Positions 45,479 through 53,667 of a DNA stretch of 64,000 nucleotides are shown piece after piece. Under the pieces are notes generated by a model that was given only the letters and a program-made list of their open reading frames with translations, had not been told where the DNA came from and did not search any database. The position numbers were made by a program, and so were the translations under genes. How positions within the stretch are numbered: the stretch's first letter is position 1; each line of letters starts with the position of its first letter. Origin of the DNA: RH-AL1 sp965249685 (GTDB lineage: Bacteria; Pseudomonadota; Alphaproteobacteria; Rhizobiales; Beijerinckiaceae); NCBI GenBank assembly GCA_965249685.1, contig CBDFMN010000003.1:806001-870000 (forward strand), in the 5' to 3' direction.

Positions 45479-46663
45479 TTGACCAGCGGCCCCCGCCTGA
45501 ACCGCGCGGTGGTCGGTGCCATCGCCACCATCACAATCGCCGGCTGCGGCCTATCGCTTACGATCGCCCTCCTTTCTGTCCGGCTCGACGCGATGGGGTT
45601 CAGTGCCCGCGCGATCGGGTTCAGCACCGCCGTGGCCGGCGTCGCCTCGCTCGCCTGCGCGCCGGTGATCCCTTGGGTCGCGCGCCGGATCGGCGTCGCC
45701 CGCACCCTGCTCGCCTCCCTTGTGTTCGGCGGCCTCGCGCTGTTCGCCTTTACCGCGACCGACAGCTACGCGGCCTGGCTCGCCCTGCGTTTCATCGTGA
45801 GTGCCAGCGTCACGGTCCTGTTCGTGCTCAGCGAATATTGGATCAGCACGGCCGCCACCGGGGATACCCGCGGGCTCGCCATCGGGCTCTATGCCACGAG
45901 CCTTGGCGTCGGCTTCGCGGTTGGACCGCTCCTCCTGGCGGCGCTGGGCGCGCAAGGCGACCTGCCGTTCCAAGCCGGCGCCGCCCTGTTCTGGCTCGCC
46001 GTCATACCGCTGCTCGTCAATAGCCGCGGCGCGCCCGCATTGGCCGAGCGCAGCGGAAAGCGTCCATGGCATTTCCTGGCAGAGGCACCGGTCGCGATGG
46101 CGGCCGGGCTCCTGCAAGGGGCGATCGAGGTCGCCGGCATCAGCCTCCTCCCGGTCTATGCCCTGCGCGCCGGAGGCAGCGTCGAGCAGGGCGCGCTTTT
46201 CGCCAGCCTCTTCGTGCTGGGCAACAGCGCGTTGCAGGTGCCGCTCGGCCTGCTCTCCGACCGGATGGACCGCCAGCGTCTGCTGCTGGCCATCGCAGCC
46301 CTAGGCTTTGCCGGAGCCGTGCTGCTGGCGCTAATGGGTATCGCCCAACCGATCGTCTTCGAGGTCATGCTCCTTCTTTGGGGAGGCACCGTCGGCGGCC
46401 TCTATCCCGTCGGTCTAGCGCAACTGGGCGCGGTGTACCGCGGGGCCGATCTCGCCGGTGCCACGGCAGCCTTTGTCATGACCTACTCTCTCGGTATGAT
46501 GGCCGGTCCGCCGCTGGTCGGTGCAGGTCTCGACCTGATCCCGCCGGACGGGTTCTTCCTGACGGTAGCCGCGATGATCGCGGTCTACCTGGCCGCCTCC
46601 ACCGTCATCCTTCGCCGGACAGCGCTGCGGGCGCGTCTTGGCAAGGTGCGGGGCGTGTCTTGA
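45479..46663 (+). CDS. Major facilitator superfamily transporter
   Basis: A 394-residue, 12-helix MFS permease of the YcaD/drug-transporter-like group. The first cytoplasmic loop has a weak motif A and helix 5 includes GLYATSLGVGFAVGPLL. The substrate is unknown. The frame opens with TTG at 45479, and no ATG precedes the first helix, so TTG or the nearby GTG (about 45509) must serve. It lies between DUF983 and rpmG on the same strand. Confidence 0.85.
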   Translation: MTSGPRLNRAVVGAIATITIAGCGLSLTIALLSVRLDAMGFSARAIGFSTAVAGVASLACAPVIPWVARRIGVARTLLASLVFGGLALFAFTATDSYAAWLALRFIVSASVTVLFVLSEYWISTAATGDTRGLAIGLYATSLGVGFAVGPLLLAALGAQGDLPFQAGAALFWLAVIPLLVNSRGAPALAERSGKRPWHFLAEAPVAMAAGLLQGAIEVAGISLLPVYALRAGGSVEQGALFASLFVLGNSALQVPLGLLSDRMDRQRLLLAIAALGFAGAVLLALMGIAQPIVFEVMLLLWGGTVGGLYPVGLAQLGAVYRGADLAGATAAFVMTYSLGMMAGPPLVGAGLDLIPPDGFFLTVAAMIAVYLAASTVILRRTALRARLGKVRGVS

Positions 46664-46773
46664 CAGCCTTGGACGCCGGCCTATGGTGCGGCATCCGCGG
46701 GCGCCCTCCAGGGAACGTCCGCTCGTTTGTTTGAGCGCGCCGTGATCGGCCATGCTCCCGGATCAGAAATACC

Positions 46774-46941
46774 ATGGCCAAAGCTGCGATGATCAAGATC
46801 AAGCTCCTGTCGAGCGCCGACACGGGCTATTTCTACGTGACCAAGAAGAACGCGCGGACGAAGACGGACAAACTTTCGTACAAGAAGTACGACCCTATCG
46901 TTCGCAAGCACGTCGAGTTCAAGGAGACGAAGATCAAGTAG
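46774..46941 (+). CDS. rpmG: 50S ribosomal protein L33
   Basis: A 55-residue ribosomal protein, MAKAAMIKIKLLSSADTG through KETKIK, with the L33 core YFYVTKKNARTKTDKL. There are no zinc-binding CxxC pairs, so it is the C-minus, zinc-independent type usual in alphaproteobacteria. It lies 110 bases after the MFS gene and is followed at once by a strong intrinsic terminator. Confidence 0.97.
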   Translation: MAKAAMIKIKLLSSADTGYFYVTKKNARTKTDKLSYKKYDPIVRKHVEFKETKIK

Positions 46942-46962
46942 AACTGTATCCCCACTCGATCG

Positions 46963-46989
46963 AAAGCGGTCTTCGGACCGCTTTTTTTT
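46963..46989 (+). terminator. Intrinsic terminator after rpmG
   Basis: Perfect 9-base-pair stem AAAGCGGTC / GACCGCTTT with the stable tetraloop TTCG (46972-46975), followed by an eight-T run at 46982-46989 that overlaps the stem end. It begins 21 bases after the rpmG stop. This is the clearest rho-independent terminator in the window. Confidence 0.95.
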
Positions 46990-47478
46990 AGTTTAGACCG
47001 TCAGGGCATGCAGTTTCGAAGAACGTCGTTTTGTCCGCGTCGGCGACCGACCCTCGTAAACGACGCGTTTGCCCGCCGGCCGAAGATATCTGGCAATCTC
47101 GTATGGGGAAAAGCCGGACATGCTTTGCGGCCTGGCCAAATCCAATCACGATCGCAACACTTGGGTGCAGATCGCTAAAGGCAAGACCTGTTCGCAGCTG
47201 GCTGTGAGAAGGTGGCCGGCACGCGATGGTTCGAGGAGGCCACTCCACACCACCGACGCGCCGGCCGACCCCACGGACCCAGGAGATGCGGCGGACCCGA
47301 GCACTCCGCGGGGCATACAAGCCGACTGCCCGAAACACTGGAGACGCCGAGCGATCGGGGAGATCGGATGGCGTCGCCAAGGGCTACTCGCTCGGCCATC
47401 GGACGTTACGCAGGTCGATGGAAAAAGCAAAGCATGAATCGCGCGTCCCGACCTGCCATCCCCAGGAACGCTCGAAGG
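46990..47478. other. Stretch of about 490 bases without a recognisable gene
   Basis: Lies between the rpmG terminator and the 3' end of pleD. Short open frames exist on both strands (for example plus 47069-47437 and minus 47146-47430), but none has a ribosome site, a recognisable domain or consistent third-position GC. I see no tRNA cloverleaf. It may hold a small RNA or be decayed sequence. Confidence 0.6.
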
Positions 47479-48849
47479 TCAGGCCGCGTCCGCGGTGACC
47501 CGGTTGCGGCCCGCGCCCTTGGAGCGATAGAGGGCCTTGTCCGCGCGGCGGTATAGCGCTTCCGGCGCATGGTCGCGCCCGCGTTCGGCCAAGCCGATGG
47601 ATACCGTCACCGGGATCATGTCTTTACCTACCCCGATCGTGAAAGGATCCTTCTCGACGGCGGAGCGGATCCGCTCGGCAATGAGGGCGGCCACTGCAAC
47701 ACTCGTGTCGGGCATCACGACGACGAACTCCTCGCCACCGAAGCGGCATACGAGGTCGGCAGAGCGCACGACCTTGCGTGCGCGAGCGGCGAAGGACTTC
47801 AGCACCTCGTCGCCCGCGTCGTGCCCGTAGGTGTCGTTGACCAACTTGAAATGGTCGATGTCGAGAACCATGAGCGACAGGGGCTTGCCCTTGCGCGCCG
47901 CCTGGTCGAGCAGTCCGACGATATGCGTCTCGAAATAACGGCGGTTGTTCAGTCCCGTAAGCCCATCGATTACTGCCATCCGGATGGACGCGTTGAGGTC
48001 GTTGCGCAGCCGATCGGCGTAACGCATGCGCCGGATCTGAGTTCGCACGCGCGCCTTCAACTCGTTGCGGTCGATCGGGCGCATGAGGTGGTCGTGCACG
48101 CCGAGTTCCATGCCGCGCAGCAGCCGCGCGCGGTCGTCCTCTTCGGCGATGACGAGAATGGGGATGTGGCGCGTGCGCGCGAGCGAACAGAGTTGCGAGC
48201 AGAGCCGCAGGCCGTCGTGCTCGGCAAGCCCGATGCTGATGATGAAAAGCTCGTAAGAGCCGGCGGAGGCCTTGGCCAGCGCCTCCAGCGGGTCCGGCTC
48301 GACGTCGACAGCATGGATGTCACGCAGCGCCGTCTTAATTCGCTGGGCGGCCGCTGGCCGGTCTTCCACCAACAGAATCTGGCCCGGCTGGGGGTCGTCC
48401 TCCAAGGCGGTGGCGAGCGGGTCGCCCATGCCGAAGGCCGCGGACGCAGTGACTCGCCCGCGCAACTCGTCGACGATAACCTTGAAGCGCGACAACGACC
48501 GCACGCGCGCCGTCAGGGCGAGTTCGTCGACGGGCTTGGTCAGGAAGTCGTCCGCCCCGGCCTCCAAGCCGCGCACCCGGTCGGAGGGTTGGTCGAGCGC
48601 CGTCACCATGACTACGGGGAGATGATGGGTCTTGGCATCCTGCTTCAGCCGGCGACACACCTCGAAGCCGTCCATGCCCGGCATCATGACGTCGAGGAGG
48701 ACGACGTCGCACTCTTCGGCCGCGCAGATCGCCAATGCCTCTGGACCGCTCGCCGCGAGCACGACGTCGAAATATTCGGCGGAGAGGCGCGCCTCCATCA
48801 GCTTACGGTTGGCGAGGAGGTCGTCGACGACGAGGATGCGGGCGGACAT
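47479..48849 (-). CDS. pleD: Response regulator / diguanylate cyclase PleD
   Basis: A 456-residue REC-REC-GGDEF protein that makes c-di-GMP when phosphorylated, controlling cell-pole development in alphaproteobacteria. The first receiver has Asp53 (LLDVMMPG) and acidic pair Asp9/Asp10. The second receiver (about 150-275) lacks the phospho-acceptor, with Ser-Ile-Gly in that strand (FIISIGLAEHDG), and serves as a dimerisation adaptor. The GGDEF domain has GGEEF and an I-site RSAD just before it. It is 46 bases downstream of divK, as in Caulobacter and rhizobia. Confidence 0.97.
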   Translation of the reverse strand: MSARILVVDDLLANRKLMEARLSAEYFDVVLAASGPEALAICAAEECDVVLLDVMMPGMDGFEVCRRLKQDAKTHHLPVVMVTALDQPSDRVRGLEAGADDFLTKPVDELALTARVRSLSRFKVIVDELRGRVTASAAFGMGDPLATALEDDPQPGQILLVEDRPAAAQRIKTALRDIHAVDVEPDPLEALAKASAGSYELFIISIGLAEHDGLRLCSQLCSLARTRHIPILVIAEEDDRARLLRGMELGVHDHLMRPIDRNELKARVRTQIRRMRYADRLRNDLNASIRMAVIDGLTGLNNRRYFETHIVGLLDQAARKGKPLSLMVLDIDHFKLVNDTYGHDAGDEVLKSFAARARKVVRSADLVCRFGGEEFVVVMPDTSVAVAALIAERIRSAVEKDPFTIGVGKDMIPVTVSIGLAERGRDHAPEALYRRADKALYRSKGAGRNRVTADAA

Positions 48850-48895
48850 AGACGGGCCTCCCTTCAGACGAACAAACCGGCACGCAGATGCGGCG

Positions 48896-49267
48896 TTACG
48901 GTGCGGCCAGATAGGTGCGGACGGTTTCGAGGAATTTGACGACCGAGATGGGTTTGGACAGGTAGGCCTCGCACCCGCTCTGCCGAATTTTTTCCTCGTC
49001 TCCCTTCATGGCGAAGGCGGTAATCGCGACGATGGGAATATGGCGCAGCGCCTCATCGTCCTTGATCCACTGAATGACCTGCAGACCAGAGACCTCCGGC
49101 AGCTGGATGTCCATGAGGATCAGGTCCGGCCCGTGCTTGCGCGTCAGTTCCACGGCTTCGACGCCGCTTCGGGTCTGGATGGTGCCGTAGCCGTGCGCTT
49201 CCAAGAGGTCGTTGAAGAGCTTCATGTTAAGCTCGTTGTCTTCGACGATAAGAACGCTTTTTCGCAT
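48896..49267 (-). CDS. divK: Single-domain response regulator DivK
   Basis: A 123-residue receiver-only protein, MRKSVLIVEDNELNMKLF, with phospho-acceptor Asp in LILMDIQLPEVSG and conserved Lys in LSKPISV. It relays signals between PleC/DivJ-type kinases and the CckA-CtrA pathway in alphaproteobacterial cell-cycle control. The ATG at 49267 is chosen by family start, and the in-frame extension to 49567 runs antisense through the DUF3572 gene. No clear Shine-Dalgarno precedes it. The bases just upstream read as the complement of one. Confidence 0.95.
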   Translation of the reverse strand: MRKSVLIVEDNELNMKLFNDLLEAHGYGTIQTRSGVEAVELTRKHGPDLILMDIQLPEVSGLQVIQWIKDDEALRHIPIVAITAFAMKGDEEKIRQSGCEAYLSKPISVVKFLETVRTYLAAP

Positions 49268-49373
49268 AGGAGGAACCAGGTTACGATGACGGCGCACCCG
49301 GTCGCCGCGGCAAGCGTGGGCTGTCTCCAGGCCTGTATAGACCGCACTCCTTGACGAAAGGAAAACCTTCCAC

Positions 49374-49685
49374 GTGGAGCGACGACCCGTTCGGCCGAAG
49401 TCCGTGCCGCATAAAGGGCTTGGCCGCGACGACCTCGACGGCCTGGCGGCACAGGCGCTTGGGTTCCTCGCCGCCGACGACGACAGGCTTGGCCGCTTCT
49501 TCGCTGCGAGCGGCGTCGGTCCCGACAGCCTGCGCTCGGCTGCCGGGGTGCCCGGCTTCGCGGCCAACCTCCTGGACTATCTCGCCTCGGACGAGGCGCT
49601 GTTCCGCGATTTCGCGGACGCGATCGGCCGCCACCCCGCCGATCTGGACGCGATGCGCATCAGCCTCTCGGGCGACCAGGGCTGA
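49374..49685 (+). CDS. DUF3572 protein
   Basis: A 103-residue, all-helical predicted protein starting at GTG 49374, with AAAGGAAA about 9 bases upstream. The core AAQALGFLAADDDRLGRFFAASGV...GFAANLLDYLASDEALFRDFA is typical of DUF3572, a small family found in Hyphomicrobiales next to divK and read in the opposite direction, as here. Function is unknown, and linkage to divK suggests a cell-cycle tie. It is convergent with eipB, 21 bases apart. Confidence 0.85.
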   Translation: MERRPVRPKSVPHKGLGRDDLDGLAAQALGFLAADDDRLGRFFAASGVGPDSLRSAAGVPGFAANLLDYLASDEALFRDFADAIGRHPADLDAMRISLSGDQG

Positions 49686-49706
49686 GTGGCCCCCGGGGCG
49701 CCTGCC

Positions 49707-50612
49707 CTATTTGGCGCAGGGGCGGGCGGGCAGGAGTTCGAGATCGGTCAGCTGCCCCGCCAAGACAAAGTCGCCGTAGTCGAAGCGGAGCGCGCGCGAG
49801 ACCCCGTTCTCGTACAGGTCGAACGCGAGGGTGTAACTTGGCACACCGTCCTTCTTGCCTTCCTCGAAATAGCTGATCGAGACCGGCCATCGCTTGACGT
49901 CGGCGAGGAGCGCCGGATCGATGTTGCTGTCCTGGACCGGAGCGGTCGTCGGCTTGCCGATGATCGCCGTCGTATCGAAGACCTTTTTGCCGTCGTCCGA
50001 CCCGTCGAACACCTTCACGCCGAGCATGTGCTGGTCGGCGCGGGCGGCGGCTAAGATGCGTTCCAGATGCTCCGTGGGGAACAGCACGGCATGCTCGACA
50101 TCCAGCGTCTCGCGCGCGGGTCTGGAGATCTGAATCGCGAGCGCATTCTCCGTCTTGGAGGCGCGCCCGTCGATAGTCTCGTTGCCGCCGTTGTCGACCG
50201 ACGTCGTCACATTGAAGGAGAAGTTCTTCTCGTCCGCGTCCTCAAACGTTGCGGACCGCATGTCGGAGAGGCGGGTCGCCCCTTCGGCGGGCTGCAGTTC
50301 GGTGATCTGCCGGAAGTTCTGCGAGTAGCCCTCGCAGCGCGAGCCGGTAAACTCGTAGGAGACGCGGCCGTGCGCGCTGGTGGGGCTCTTGGAACCCATC
50401 GACTTCAACAGGGTCACGCGGTAGGCGGCGCGATGGTTGACCAATGGCGGAACGGTCGGCTCCGCACTGGGGTCGACCGGTTTCAGCACGGCCGCGGCCG
50501 TTGGACCCGCCGCACGCGCCGAACCGCCGACCATGCCCCCGATTCCCGCTGCACCGAGTGCGACGGCAACCACGGCCGGGATCGAACGGTGGCCTGAGAA
50601 TCTGGTCAGCAT
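49707..50612 (-). CDS. eipB: Periplasmic envelope-integrity protein EipB (DUF1849)
   Basis: A 301-residue secreted protein with a signal peptide at about 1-35 (VVAVALGAAGIGGMVGGSARAAG). The DUF1849 body begins NHRAAYRVTLL. It has two cysteines far apart, Cys93 (SRCEGY) and Cys299 near the end, matching the disulfide that closes the beta-spiral in Brucella EipB. EipB supports envelope integrity in Brucella. The ATG at 50612 is preferred because the signal peptide follows directly. The frame to 50903 overlaps ridA. Confidence 0.9.
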   Translation of the reverse strand: MLTRFSGHRSIPAVVAVALGAAGIGGMVGGSARAAGPTAAAVLKPVDPSAEPTVPPLVNHRAAYRVTLLKSMGSKSPTSAHGRVSYEFTGSRCEGYSQNFRQITELQPAEGATRLSDMRSATFEDADEKNFSFNVTTSVDNGGNETIDGRASKTENALAIQISRPARETLDVEHAVLFPTEHLERILAAARADQHMLGVKVFDGSDDGKKVFDTTAIIGKPTTAPVQDSNIDPALLADVKRWPVSISYFEEGKKDGVPSYTLAFDLYENGVSRALRFDYGDFVLAGQLTDLELLPARPCAK

Positions 50613-50853
50613 CGGTCGGCGGTTCCTTGTGAGCGAGGCGGTGAGCCTTGCGGCCCAGCCATGGCCGAAATGGGGAGGATCGCCCTGCCACGACCATCCA
50701 CACGATAGCGGACTAGTGCGGCGCGGCAAGGAAAAGCCCGCGGCGTGAACTCTGTCGCAAGCCGCGGCCGGTCTTGCGCCGCCCTCTCTCCTACGCCAAG
50801 ACAGTGACGCCAAGGCATCGGCCTTCGTCCGCGTCCCAACACCAAGGCCCCTG

Positions 50854-51327
50854 ATGAGCGACATCGAAGACCGTCTACAGAAACTCGGCATCAGCCTGCC
50901 CACGCCGGCCGCACCGGTGGCGAACTACGTCCCCGCAGTCGTCGCCGGCAACCTTCTCGTGATTTCCGGGCAGCTCGCGCTCGGGGCGGACGGGACGCTT
51001 GCGCCCGAGCATACCGGCAAGGTAGGCGCCGGTGTGTCGGAGGCGCAGGCCAAGGCCGCGGCCCGGCTTTGCGCCATCAATGTCTTGGCGCAGGCCAAAG
51101 CTGCGCTGGGAAGCCTGGAGCGCATCGAGCGCTGCGTACGGCTCGGCGGTTTCTTCAACACGGCGCCTGGCTTCGCGGGCGTCGCGCCGCTGATGAACGG
51201 CGCATCCGACGTCATCGTCGAGGTGATGGGCGACAAGGGCCGGCACGCCCGCACGACGCTCGGCGTGGCTGAGATCCCGCTCGGTTCGGCTGTCGAGGTC
51301 GAGGCGATGTTCCTCGTCAAACCCTGA
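50854..51327 (+). CDS. RidA-family protein (YjgF/UK114-like, YjgH-type subgroup)
   Basis: A 157-residue single-domain protein beginning MSDIEDRLQKLGISLPTPAAPVANYVP, a subgroup longer than classical RidA. The classical catalytic Arg region is represented by ERCVRLGGFFNTAPGF, so enamine/imine deaminase activity is uncertain. The gene overlaps the next gene by one base (TGATG), suggesting co-translation with the phosphodiesterase. Confidence 0.88.
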   Translation: MSDIEDRLQKLGISLPTPAAPVANYVPAVVAGNLLVISGQLALGADGTLAPEHTGKVGAGVSEAQAKAAARLCAINVLAQAKAALGSLERIERCVRLGGFFNTAPGFAGVAPLMNGASDVIVEVMGDKGRHARTTLGVAEIPLGSAVEVEAMFLVKP

Positions 51328-52049
51328 TGCACCCCGCCCTAGGCCCGCTGCTGGCGCGGCCGATCGCGCATCGCGGACTGCACGAGGGGCGCGCCGGCCG
51401 GGTGGAGAATTCTCTGGAGGCGGCCGAGGCTGCGGCTGCCGCAGGCTTCGGCATCGAGTGCGACGTGCAGCTTAGCGCGGACGGCGACGCCATCGTCTTC
51501 CACGACGAAACGCTGGAGCGACTGACGGGTGCGGCCGGGCGAGTGGACGCGCGCCCCGCCGTGGAACTCGCGGGGGTGAGGTTGCGCGGCGGTGGAGCGA
51601 TCCCGACTCTGGCCCTCTTCCTGGAGCGCGTCGGCGGTCGCGTGCCGCTCGTGATCGAGATCAAGAGCGACGGGCATGGCGCGCGCCGGTTGGCGGACCG
51701 CGTGGCCGCCCTCCTGGCGACCTACCGCGGACCGGCCGCGCTGAAGAGTTTCGATCCCGCGGTGGTCGATAGGTGCCGGCGGGTTGGCGCGACCTGCCCC
51801 CTGGGCTTGGTCGGGGCAGGCACGGACGACGTGCCGGACAGGCCGTCGGATTTCGACTTTCTCTCCTGGTGCCTGGACGATCTGGCGACGCTCCGCGCGA
51901 GGGCGCCGGGCGCGCCGCTGATGAGCTGGACGATCCGATCACCGGACCAGGCGGCACGGGCGGCGGCGCTGAACGCGCAGATCGTTTTCGAGGGTTTCCT
52001 GCCGGCGGTGCCCTCCGGCGCGGACCTCCCGCGCCCAATTCGCCGTTAA
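51327..52049 (+). CDS. Glycerophosphodiester phosphodiesterase
   Basis: A 240-residue GDPD TIM-barrel. Active-site residues seen are His15-Arg16 (IAHRG), Glu44/Asp46 (IECDV) and His59 (VFHDE). It hydrolyses glycerophosphodiesters to glycerol-3-phosphate. No signal peptide is visible, so it acts in the cytoplasm. The ATG overlaps the ridA stop by one base. This ridA-GDPD pairing is common in Hyphomicrobiales. Confidence 0.92.
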   Translation: MHPALGPLLARPIAHRGLHEGRAGRVENSLEAAEAAAAAGFGIECDVQLSADGDAIVFHDETLERLTGAAGRVDARPAVELAGVRLRGGGAIPTLALFLERVGGRVPLVIEIKSDGHGARRLADRVAALLATYRGPAALKSFDPAVVDRCRRVGATCPLGLVGAGTDDVPDRPSDFDFLSWCLDDLATLRARAPGAPLMSWTIRSPDQAARAAALNAQIVFEGFLPAVPSGADLPRPIRR

Positions 52050-52097
52050 GCCTTTGCTCGGAGCTCGGTGTTAGACTCCGGCACGGAGACCCGCGCC

Positions 52098-52334
52098 ATG
52101 AAAGCCCTCGCTGCCGCCCTCTTCGCCGTTACGGCCCTCGCCGCACCCCTTCAGGCGGCGGATCGCGGCCAATTACCGGCACCGACCCCTTACACGACGT
52201 TTCCACACTCGTTCCGGACAGCGGAATTCGTCCACGTGCCGCCCTATGGCCTCTTACCCGTGCGGGTCTACACGACGCCCCCGCTAGGTCCGTTCTACAA
52301 CGTTCCGCCCTACAAGGTCGTAGCGCCCTATTGA
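52098..52334 (+). CDS. Small secreted Pro/Tyr-rich protein of unknown function
   Basis: 78 residues from the ATG at 52098, with CGGAGA about 8 bases upstream. Signal peptide MKALAAALFAVTALAAPLQA is cut before ADRGQ. The mature 58 residues are rich in Pro and Tyr/Phe with repeated P-P-Y/F units (VPPYGLLPV, TPPLGPFYNVPPYKVVAPY) and no cysteine. I do not recognise a family. It is 1 base from the 3' end of the convergent small lipoprotein. Confidence 0.7.
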   Translation: MKALAAALFAVTALAAPLQAADRGQLPAPTPYTTFPHSFRTAEFVHVPPYGLLPVRVYTTPPLGPFYNVPPYKVVAPY

Positions 52335-52335
52335 C

Positions 52336-52494
52336 TTACCGGGCCGGCTCGACCTGCGCGCCGCAGCTGTTGGGCAGGCTGGGCGCATTGAGGCTGACGC
52401 GGTTTCCGCATTTGTCGCAGCCGGCAATGCCCAGGGACAGAAGGAGCAGCGGGACGAGACGCAGGCGTGTCTGACGCAGCTTCGAAAGTGTCAA
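52336..52494 (-). CDS. Very small lipoprotein (52 residues) starting at TTG
   Basis: From TTG at 52494 the protein reads MTLSKLRQTRLRLVPLLLLSLGIAGC and then 27 mature residues with three more cysteines. A lipobox IAGC gives a lipidated Cys25 (numbering from the TTG Met). A strong ribosome site, GGAGG (minus strand, 52501-52505), lies 6 bases before the TTG, which decides the start. A longer ATG frame to 52572 lacks such a site. It resembles LptM/YifL-type small lipoproteins in size, but that assignment is only a guess. Confidence 0.65.
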   Translation of the reverse strand: MTLSKLRQTRLRLVPLLLLSLGIAGCDKCGNRVSLNAPSLPNSCGAQVEPAR

Positions 52495-52593
52495 CGAGGT
52501 CCTCCAGATTTTTGACAAGCGGGACGGTTCAACAAGTTTTAAGGGGCCGGGCGCACTCTTGGCCCAGGCCATGGAAAAGAGGATCGAACGGCG

Positions 52594-52959
52594 ATGGAGC
52601 TTCGAGCAGCCGAGAGGGGCAGAAGCCTTCTCAAGGCCAAGATCGTCTTCAACAATCGTATGTCTACGGTCGACTGCGTCATCAAGAACATTTCGACCTG
52701 CGGGGCGCGGATCGCAATACCCAACAGCCTTTCGCTGCCCAGCGAGTTTGACCTGGAAGTCCCGCTGAAGGGAAAGACATATCGGGCGCAGATGCGCTGG
52801 CGCGACAGCGAGAACATGGGTGTCGAGTTCCTCGAAGCGGCCGCCGCGTGCGAATCAAGCGAGGCGCGCCTGCACAAGCTCGAGGATGAGAACGGACGGT
52901 TGCGCGCCATGATCGAGACTTTGAGCAAGCGCCTCGCCGACCTCGGACAGGACGTCTAG
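52594..52959 (+). CDS. PilZ-domain c-di-GMP-binding protein
   Basis: A 121-residue protein. It has an N-terminal R-x-x-x-R (Arg4, Arg8), then the N-x-S-x-x-G motif NISTCG (32-37), and a beta-barrel core to about 90. A C-terminal coiled coil of about 30 residues (LHKLEDENGRLRAMIETLSKRL) may mediate dimerisation. It is likely a c-di-GMP receptor for cyclases such as PleD and the Cache-GGDEF protein in this window. The partner process is not identifiable. Confidence 0.85.
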   Translation: MELRAAERGRSLLKAKIVFNNRMSTVDCVIKNISTCGARIAIPNSLSLPSEFDLEVPLKGKTYRAQMRWRDSENMGVEFLEAAAACESSEARLHKLEDENGRLRAMIETLSKRLADLGQDV

Positions 52960-52983
52960 GCTTTTCTCGCCCGGAAGTCGCCG

Positions 52984-53667
52984 TCACGCATACTCGACGA
53001 CGCGGCCTTCGGCCAGGGTGATCCGGCGATCCATGCGCGCGGCAAGCTCCATGTTGTGGGTGGCGACGAGCGCCGCCAGCCCCGTCGCCCGCACAAGCGT
53101 GTTGAGCACATCGAACACGTGGTCGGCCGTCTTCGGGTCGAGGTTGCCGGTCGGCTCGTCCGCCATGAGGACGGCCGGGCTGTTCGCCACCGCGCGCGCG
53201 ATGGCCACCCGCTGCTGCTCGCCCCCCGACAGTTCCGGGGGGCGGTGCGTGCTGCGCTGCGCCAGTCCCATATAGTCGAGCAGTTCCGCAGCGCGCCGTT
53301 GCGCCTCGCGGCGCGACAAGCCGGCGATCATCTGCGGCAGCGCAATGTTCTCGATCGCCGAGAATTCCGGCAGCAGGTGGTGGAATTGATAGACGAAACC
53401 GATCGAAGAGCGCCGCATCGCCGTTCGCGCCGGGTCGGGTAAGGTCGCCGTGCCTTCCCCACACACCAGCACCTCGCCGGCGTCCGGCTTCTCCAGCAGC
53501 CCGGCGATGTGCAGAAGCGTCGACTTGCCCGTGCCCGAAGGCGCGATCAGAGCGACCGACTGGCCGCGCTGCAGCTCGAAATCGACGCCGCGGAGGATAT
53601 GCAGCAGCTGGCCGCCCTGGGCGTAGGCGCGCTCGACTCCCTTAAGCGCGAGGGCTGGTGCGCTCAT
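52984..53667 (-). CDS. lolD: Lipoprotein-releasing ABC transporter ATPase LolD
   Basis: A 227-residue ATPase energising release of lipoproteins from the inner membrane to LolA. The Walker A is APSGTGKST (42-50), the Q-loop YQFHHLLPEFS, the signature LSGGEQQR and Walker B VLMADEPTGNLD. Its start overlaps the lolC stop by 4 bases (ATGA). The substrates would include RlpA and the small lipoprotein in this window. Confidence 0.95.
   Translation of the reverse strand: MSAPALALKGVERAYAQGGQLLHILRGVDFELQRGQSVALIAPSGTGKSTLLHIAGLLEKPDAGEVLVCGEGTATLPDPARTAMRRSSIGFVYQFHHLLPEFSAIENIALPQMIAGLSRREAQRRAAELLDYMGLAQRSTHRPPELSGGEQQRVAIARAVANSPAVLMADEPTGNLDPKTADHVFDVLNTLVRATGLAALVATHNMELAARMDRRITLAEGRVVEYA

Noticed and set aside
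47069..47437. Plus-strand open frame in the gap before pleD
   Set aside because: No ribosome site, no domain, and similar-length frames exist in all phases.
49268..49290. AGGAGG on the plus strand near the divK start as a ribosome site for a plus-strand gene
   Set aside because: The following ATG at 49285 opens only a 22-codon frame and no conserved product.
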